DNA of 5,889 nucleotides, taken from CAIOGO01 sp964447445. GTDB lineage: Bacteria; Bipolaricaulota; Bipolaricaulia; UBA7950; UBA9294. Under the pieces are notes generated by a model. The model saw only the letters and a list, made by a program, of their open reading frames with translations. It had not been told where the DNA came from and made no database searches. A program made the translations under genes and the position numbers. Below, one piece after another: positions 1 through 4,281 of the stretch (position 1 is its first letter; every line of letters begins with the position of its first letter). The DNA lies in assembly GCA_964447445.1 (NCBI GenBank), contig CAYUSW010000126.1, positions 1-5,889 on the forward strand. The letters run 5' to 3'.

Positions 1-249
1 GTCGAAGAGCGGCAGGAAGGCGAGGATCTCGCGGTCGGACGTGCGCTCCTCGGCCGTGGCCAGATCGCGAAGGACTCGCTTGCGGTAGTTCTCGAACTCC
101 GCCTGCAGGCGCTTCAGGCGATCGACGAGCGAGCGAATCTCCTCTTCCTTTGCGGTGAGCTGAGCGAGCGCGGCCGCTTCCCCCGGCTGACCGTCTCCGG
201 GCTGCTCGGCAGGCGAAGTTGAGTTCTGGATCGTCTCGTCAGGCAGCAT
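1..249 (-). CDS. grpE: GrpE, nucleotide exchange factor of DnaK (N-terminal part, runs off the left edge)
   Basis: GrpE is the cytoplasmic co-chaperone that releases ADP from DnaK and so drives the DnaK-DnaJ folding cycle. Only the first 83 codons are visible. I translated them by hand: an acidic, low-complexity start (MLPDETIQNSTSPAEQ...), a charged helical stretch from about residue 30, then the family signature LKRLQAEFENYRKRVLRD at about residues 47-64, and a segment ending LAFLPLFD that matches the usual 'LLPVLDNLERA' region. This is the long N-terminal helix that dimerises in known GrpE proteins. The start codon at 249-247 overlaps the end of hrcA by 11 bp, which implies translational coupling. 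An AAAGGA at 261-256 sits 6 nt upstream. An in-frame ATG at 255-253 is possible but lies directly against that site, so 249 is preferred. The C-terminal beta domain is outside the window. dnaK is expected next but is not visible. Confidence 0.93.
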   Translation of the reverse strand, partial: MLPDETIQNSTSPAEQPGDGQPGEAAALAQLTAKEEEIRSLVDRLKRLQAEFENYRKRVLRDLATAEERTSDREILAFLPLFD

Positions 250-1297
250 GAGCATTCCTTTCTTGCCCGCGGGACTGCGCGGCAACAAGCAGTGCTTCGA
301 GGCGGCTGCCCACGAAAGTCACCGCGGACATGGCGCGTCCGTAGTCCATCCAAATGGGTGCGATCACGCCGAGCAGGCCGTGGTGCGGACCATAGTCGCA
401 GCTCACGACGCTCCACTTCTCAAACCCTGCGAGCGGCAAGTCGCCGATGTTCGCGACGATCCCGCGGCGCCCGACGCGGGCGACTTCCAGGGCGCGCGGC
501 AGTGCATCCTCGTCCTGGATTGTGCGGCTCAGGCTGGAGAACCGGGCCATGGCTTCCTGGGGGACGAGGTCCTGCAGCGCGTCCAGGAGATGCAGAAGCC
601 CGTCGACAACGACACGAGGTCCGGTCCGCGCATCGAGAAGCTGCGTGACGATGCTCAGAGCTTGACGCTCAGGTTGCTCGTGCCAGTCTTCGGCCGCCTC
701 GGCCGCCATTCGGCGCACGTCGGCGAGGGTCGTACCCCGCAGCGTGCGGTTCATCGTCCGCATCATGATCTCGATCTCGTCCTCCGTGGTGGCGGACTCG
801 AGCGGAAGCAGTCCCTGCTCGACGACTCCCGTGTCGGAGACGATGACGATGAACGCCGTGCGCTCCGACATCCGCGTCAGCAAGACGCGCTCGAGGCACG
901 CGGCCTCCAGGCGCGGCGGGACGACGAACGCTGCATAGTGCGTCATGCTTCCCAGCAAGAACGCGGCGTGCCGCATCGCCTCCCCCAGATCGAGCACACG
1001 GGTCTGCGATGTCTCCACGATGTCGAAGTGCTCGCGCTGGGCCAGCTCGGAGAGGTCGAGCAGCCACTCGACGAAGAAGCGGTACCCCTTCTCTGTCGGG
1101 ATGCGGCCCGACGAAGAGTAGGGCTTTGCGATGTACCCCTGGCGCTCGAGGTCATTCATGTCGTTCCGCACCGTGGCGGAACTCACTGCGAGGCCGTAGT
1201 CCTCGAGGATCATCCGCGACGACACGGGTTCGCGGAACCGGATGTACCGGTCCACAACTTCCTTCAGAATGAGCCGTTGCCGCTCCGGGAGCGTCAT
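239..1297 (-). CDS. hrcA: HrcA, heat-inducible transcription repressor
   Basis: HrcA is a dimeric repressor that binds CIRCE operators in front of chaperone operons; in studied bacteria its active state depends on GroEL. The protein has 352 residues, typical for the family (about 340-350). Residues 1-75 form the winged-helix DNA-binding domain, with the family pattern ERQRLILKEVVDRYI, then REPVSSRMI, SSATVRNDMNDLERQGYI and SGRIPTEKGYRFFV. Residues 80-340 match the GAF-like and dimerisation parts, ending in a GLLGVIAPIWMDYGRAM segment at 307-323 that corresponds to the family's 'G(V/I)IGPTRMDY' motif with changed residues. The ATG at 1297-1295 is favoured because the family starts just before ERQ. 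AAGGAGA at 1317-1311 is the likely ribosome site, although its 13 nt spacing is long. A vegetative promoter and a CIRCE element lie just upstream, so autoregulation is expected. grpE overlaps the 3' end. Confidence 0.97.
   Translation of the reverse strand: MTLPERQRLILKEVVDRYIRFREPVSSRMILEDYGLAVSSATVRNDMNDLERQGYIAKPYSSSGRIPTEKGYRFFVEWLLDLSELAQREHFDIVETSQTRVLDLGEAMRHAAFLLGSMTHYAAFVVPPRLEAACLERVLLTRMSERTAFIVIVSDTGVVEQGLLPLESATTEDEIEIMMRTMNRTLRGTTLADVRRMAAEAAEDWHEQPERQALSIVTQLLDARTGPRVVVDGLLHLLDALQDLVPQEAMARFSSLSRTIQDEDALPRALEVARVGRRGIVANIGDLPLAGFEKWSVVSCDYGPHHGLLGVIAPIWMDYGRAMSAVTFVGSRLEALLVAAQSRGQERNAHAA
256..261 (-). promoter_or_regulatory. Ribosome binding site of grpE inside hrcA
   Basis: AAAGGA on the minus strand, 6 nt before the grpE ATG at 249-247 and inside the last codons of hrcA. 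It supports that ATG over the in-frame ATG at 255-253, which would have no spacing from it. Confidence 0.6.
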
Positions 1298-1310
1298 GAG
1301 GTGTCGTCTC

Positions 1311-1317
1311 TCTCCTT
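1311..1317 (-). promoter_or_regulatory. Probable ribosome binding site of hrcA
   Basis: AAGGAGA on the minus strand is a strong Shine-Dalgarno match, but it lies 13 nt before the hrcA ATG, further than the usual 5-9 nt. No other ATG or GTG lies between them and family alignment supports this ATG, so the spacing is a real oddity and not a sign of a wrong start. The site lies immediately next to the CIRCE element. Confidence 0.55.
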
Positions 1318-1318
1318 G

Positions 1319-1345
1319 TTAGCACTTCGCTTCATAGTCTGCTAA
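1319..1345 (-). promoter_or_regulatory. CIRCE operator (HrcA binding site)
   Basis: CIRCE is an inverted repeat of 9 bp arms around a 9 bp spacer, consensus TTAGCACTC-N9-GAGTGCTAA. On the plus strand here the arms are TTAGCACTT (1319-1327, 8 of 9 matches) and GTCTGCTAA (1337-1345, 7 of 9), with exactly 9 bp between them. It lies between the hrcA promoter and the hrcA start codon and shares its last base with the -10 box, so bound HrcA would cover the transcription start. Position, spacing and neighbouring gene all agree, so this is a confident call despite the imperfect arms. Confidence 0.93.
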
Positions 1346-1373
1346 TCATAGAGAGGCGGTCGCTTCTTGTCAA
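1345..1373 (-). promoter_or_regulatory. Vegetative (sigma-70-type) promoter of hrcA-grpE
   Basis: On the minus strand, TTGACA at 1373-1368 is a perfect -35 box. A 17 bp spacer (1367-1351) follows, then TATGAT at 1350-1345, a 5-of-6 match to TATAAT. The predicted start of transcription is near 1338, inside the CIRCE element, giving a leader of about 40 nt before the hrcA ATG. A near-consensus housekeeping promoter held down by an overlapping operator is the standard arrangement for HrcA control, without need of a heat-shock sigma factor. Confidence 0.88.
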
Positions 1374-1460
1374 CGCAAACGCTCGGACCAGAAGTCGCAC
1401 TGCGTTCAATAGACAACACGGCATGCGCCTACGGCACAGCGCGGGGGATTCGTCGTGGCA

Positions 1461-4052
1461 CTACGTGGACTGCCCGCAGCACTTCTTGTACTTCTTGCCG
1501 GATCCGCAGGGGCAGGGATCGTTCCGGCCGGGAAGCACGGCGGCCTTTGCGGGACGCCGGGCTCCGGGTTGCTCGGCGCGTGGCGCGGGCGCCGGCTGAA
1601 AGGCGTCGGGGCGTGCGTAGCGAAGCGGCCGAGCGGGCGCAGCTTTGAGCTCTGGCTCCCCCTCCCGCGCGACGGTCAATCGCGGATTGAGCAGGACGCG
1701 CACGATCTTCTCCGCGGTCTGGGCCAGCATCTCCTGGAAGAGCACGAACGACTCGCGTTTGAACGCCACGAGGGGATCCGTGCCCCCGAAGGCCGTCCAG
1801 CCGATGCCGCCCTTGAGGTCGTCGAGGTTGTACAAGTGCGTGCGCCACGCCTCGTCGAGCGAGGTCAGAATCATGTAGCGGGCGATGAGCGGAAAGGGTG
1901 CCCCGAGCCGCGACTTCTGCCCGGCAAGCGTCTCGTCCAGGTGGTCGACGGCGTTCGAGACGAGGGCAGGAATCGTGAGGCCTTGGAGCTGCGCCGCATC
2001 GATCGGCCGGAAGGCCTGGAGTTCGTGAGCGAGTCCTTCGAGATTCCACTCGTCGGGCGAACGGCCTTTCCCCGCGTGGGCGGCGACCAAGTGCTCGGCG
2101 AATTCTTCGAACAGGTCGTGCAGATACGTGTCGAGGTCGGCCTCGGCGTTCTCCGGCAGGACACCGCCATCGCGGGATGGAAGAAGGAAGCGATCGCGCA
2201 GCGAGTAGATGGCGTCCCGCTGCTTGGCGAGCACCAAGTCGTACTCCAGGAGGCGCTTGCGGATTTCGAAGTTGCGCCCCTCCACGCGCTTCTGCGCGCG
2301 GCGGATCGCGCCCGTCAGGAGGTTGTGTTCGATCGCCTCCCCTTCCTTCATGCCGAGCCGATCCATCACCACGCCGATCGTCTCCCCGCCGAAGACTCTC
2401 AGGAGATCATCCTCGAGCGAGAGATAGAACTGCGATGAGCCAGGATCGCCCTGGCGTCCGGCGCGTCCGAGGAGCTGGTTGTCGATGCGCCGCGATTCGT
2501 GCCGCTGGCACCCGAGAACGTGCAAGCCGCCGAGCTCGGCGACGCCCTCTCCGAGCTTGATGTCCGTTCCGCGCCCTGCCATGTTCGTTGCGACCGTGAT
2601 GGCGCCCCGCTGCCCGGCATCGGCGACGATCTCTGCCTCTTTCTCGTGGTACTTCGCATTCAGGACCGTGTGCGCGAGCTTGCGAGCCTTCAAGAGATGA
2701 GAGACGAGTTCCGACACGTCGATCGACGTGGTACCGATGAGCACGGGACGTCCCTGCTCGTGCAGGCGCGCGACCTCATCGGCGGCGGCTTCGAACTTCG
2801 CCTTCCGCGTTCGGAAGAGAGAGTCCGGTCTTGCCTCGCGCATGAGCGGACGATTGGGTGGAATCACGAGGACCGGCAGCCCATAGATCTGCTTGAACTC
2901 CTCTTCCTCGGTCTTCGCAGTTCCGGTCATGCCGCACAGCCCCTTGTAGAGCTGGAAGTAGTGCTGGAGCGTGATTTGAGCCAGCGTCTGCGACTCTCGC
3001 TGGATCGTGATCCCTTCTTTGGCCTCGAGCGCTTGGTGCAGGCCGTCGGAGTACCGCCGGTCGGGCATGAGGCGTCCGGTGAACTCGTCGACGATCATGA
3101 CGCGGTCTTCCTTCACGATGTACTGCTCTTCCCTCTTGAACATGTGAAGAGCGCGCAGCGCGTTCTCGATGTAGTGCTGGGTCTCGACATGCTCGGGCGA
3201 GAAGAGGTTCTCGATACCCAGCTCGCGCTCCGCCCTCTGGATTCCCTCGTCGGTCAAGGTGAGGCGACGCGACTCCTCGTCGATCTCGAAGTCAACGTCG
3301 GTCCGAAACCGTCGGGAGAGCGAGGCGAACTTCTTGTACAGGTCGTACGCGTCGGCCGTCGAGCCCGAGATGATGAGCGGTGTGCGGGCCTCATCAACGA
3401 GGATGTTGTCGATTTCGTCGACGATGGCGAAATCCAGCGATCCTTGGACCTTTTCGTTGATCCCGAGCACCATGTTGTCGCGCAGATAGTCGAAACCGAA
3501 CTGGTTGTTCGTTCCGTAGGTGATGTCGGACGCATACGCGACCTGGCGCTCCGGCGGCGGCGTGTCCTCCTGCAAGAGGCCGAGCGTGAGCCCGAGGAAC
3601 TCGTAGATCGGCCCCATCCAGTAACGGTCGCGCTTGGCAAGGTAGTCGTTGACCGTGACGACGTGCACTCTCCCGACGAGCGCGTTGAGGTACGCGGGAA
3701 GCGTGGCGACAAGCGTCTTGCCCTCTCCGGTTTGCATCTCGGCGATGCGGTGCGCGTCGAGCGCCAGCGCACCGATGATCTGGACGTCGAACGGACGTAG
3801 GCCGACTGTGCGCTGTGCCACTTCGCGCACGACGGCGAACACCTCGGGCCGCAGATCTTGCTTCGACTCCCCGGCGCCTAGGCGCCAGCGGAACTCCGCC
3901 GTCTTCGCCCTGAGCTCATCGTCGCTGAGCGCGGCGACGCTGTCCGCCAGGCGGTTGATCTGGGACAACTCCCGATCGAATTGCCGCAATTGCTGGGCAT
4001 TGGTCTGCCCGAGGAGGAAGTCGATCACGCGGCGGATGCTATCAACGGCCAT
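1461..4052 (-). CDS. secA: SecA, preprotein translocase ATPase
   Basis: SecA is the ATP-driven motor that pushes unfolded preproteins through the SecYEG channel in the inner membrane. The protein has 863 residues, within the normal range. Order of parts: N-terminal helix and NBD1 with the pocket motif RPFDVQ (86-91), Walker A MQTGEGKT (106-113), Walker B VDEID (211-215) and [11 protein letters not shown] (220-230); the preprotein cross-linking domain (about 225-370); CGMTGTA (373-379); NBD2 with [11 protein letters not shown] (487-497) and motif VI [11 protein letters not shown] (526-536); helical scaffold and wing domains (about 560-790); a Pro/Ala/Arg-rich linker (about 800-842); and a SEC-C zinc motif with C847, C849, C858 and C859, the usual SecB/phospholipid-binding tail. 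Oddities are LL in motif VI where family members usually have LR, [9 protein letters not shown] for YDDVxNxQR (604-612), and [10 protein letters not shown] (751-760) where LRxYAQxDP is usual. The reading frame is intact. The ATG at 4052 fits the family N-terminus but lacks a close ribosome site. Confidence 0.97.
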   Translation of the reverse strand: [863 protein letters not shown]

Positions 4053-4063
4053 GACAAGCGGTC

Positions 4064-4091
4064 AGTATAGGCCTCTCCTTCCTCTTCGCAA
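4064..4091 (-). promoter_or_regulatory. Probable secA promoter very close to the start codon
   Basis: On the minus strand, TTGCGA (4091-4086, 4 of 6 to the -35 consensus), a 16 bp spacer, then TATACT (4069-4064, 5 of 6 to the -10 consensus). Only 11 bp separate the -10 box from the secA ATG, so the predicted transcript would begin about 4-6 nt before the ATG, or at it. An AAGGAGAGG at 4080-4072 looks like a ribosome site but lies 19 nt from the ATG and inside the promoter spacer. The call is inferred from box matches only. Confidence 0.45.
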
Positions 4092-4107
4092 GGAGGTTCA
4101 TGGTCGA

Positions 4108-4133
4108 GTCCTGCTCGCTGCGCGAGTAAGGAC
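4108..4133 (+). repeat. Hairpin in repeat copy 1
   Basis: Arms 4108-4118 and 4122-4133 around a 3-base loop. Eleven pairs form if one A (4128 or 4129) is bulged out, including a G-T pair at 4113/4127. It is the same structure as in copy 2, with one T and one G missing from the left side. No T-run follows on either strand, so it is not a typical intrinsic terminator. Confidence 0.7.
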
Positions 4134-4167
4134 ATGACGTCGCCGTGGTGTCGCGAGGATGGATCGG

Positions 4168-4195
4168 GTCCTTGCTCGCTGGCGCGAGTAAGGAC
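4168..4195 (+). repeat. Hairpin in repeat copy 2 (12 bp stem, TGGC loop)
   Basis: Left arm GTCCTTGCTCGC (4168-4179), loop TGGC (4180-4183), right arm GCGAGTAAGGAC (4184-4195). All 12 positions pair, with one G-T pair (4174/4189). In plus-strand RNA this is a tolerated G-U wobble; in minus-strand RNA it becomes an A-C mismatch, so the fold is better as a plus-strand transcript. A second near-palindrome, CGACGCCATGGTGTCG, follows at 4200-4215 and also contains one G-T pair. Without a T-tract this is unlikely to be a simple terminator. Confidence 0.82.
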
Positions 4196-4281
4196 ATGAC
4201 GACGCCATGGTGTCGCGAGGATGGCTCGGGTCCTTGCTCGCTGGCGCGAGGAGGAACGGCGTTTCGCCTCCGCTAGCCGGA

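Larger units (their letters stand above)
4108..4250. repeat. Tandem repeat, about 2.3 copies of a 60-62 bp hairpin-bearing unit
   Basis: Copy 1 is 4108-4167 (60 bp), copy 2 is 4168-4229 (62 bp), and copy 3 is only the first 21 bp of the unit (4230-4250) before the similarity ends. Each copy begins GTCCT(T)GCTCGCTG. Copies 1 and 2 then share the stretch around CGCGAGTAAGGACATGACG and the block TGTCGCGAGGATGG, differing by two single-base gaps and three substitutions. A CATGGT at 4099-4104 in front of copy 1 may be the remnant of an earlier unit. The array fills most of the gap between the ligase-like gene and secA. It carries hairpins, listed separately, and has no T-tract. It may be a member of a dispersed intergenic palindromic repeat family, which one window cannot show. 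Confidence 0.88.

Noticed and set aside
248..1345. Plus-strand open frame of 365 codons antisense to all of hrcA
   Set aside because: It is a shadow of GC-rich codon usage in hrcA. The product is rich in Arg, His and Asp with no recognisable family, while the minus strand is unmistakable HrcA.
1374..1460. Intrinsic terminator after secA
   Set aside because: I found only short or direct repeats (for example TGCCGT twice on the minus strand) and no stable stem followed by a T-run.
1455..3800. Long plus-strand open frames (1455-2438 and 2499-3800) antisense to secA
   Set aside because: The minus strand encodes SecA with all motifs. The plus-strand products have no domain pattern and mirror the reverse complement of secA codons.
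4026..4028. Alternative GTG start of secA at codon 9
   Set aside because: No ribosome site precedes it, and it would leave only four residues before the LLGQ segment, where E. coli SecA has about eight before its matching VFGS. The ATG at 4052 fits better.
4108..4250. CRISPR array
   Set aside because: The units are contiguous tandem copies with no unique spacers, there are fewer than three full copies, and no cas gene is present.
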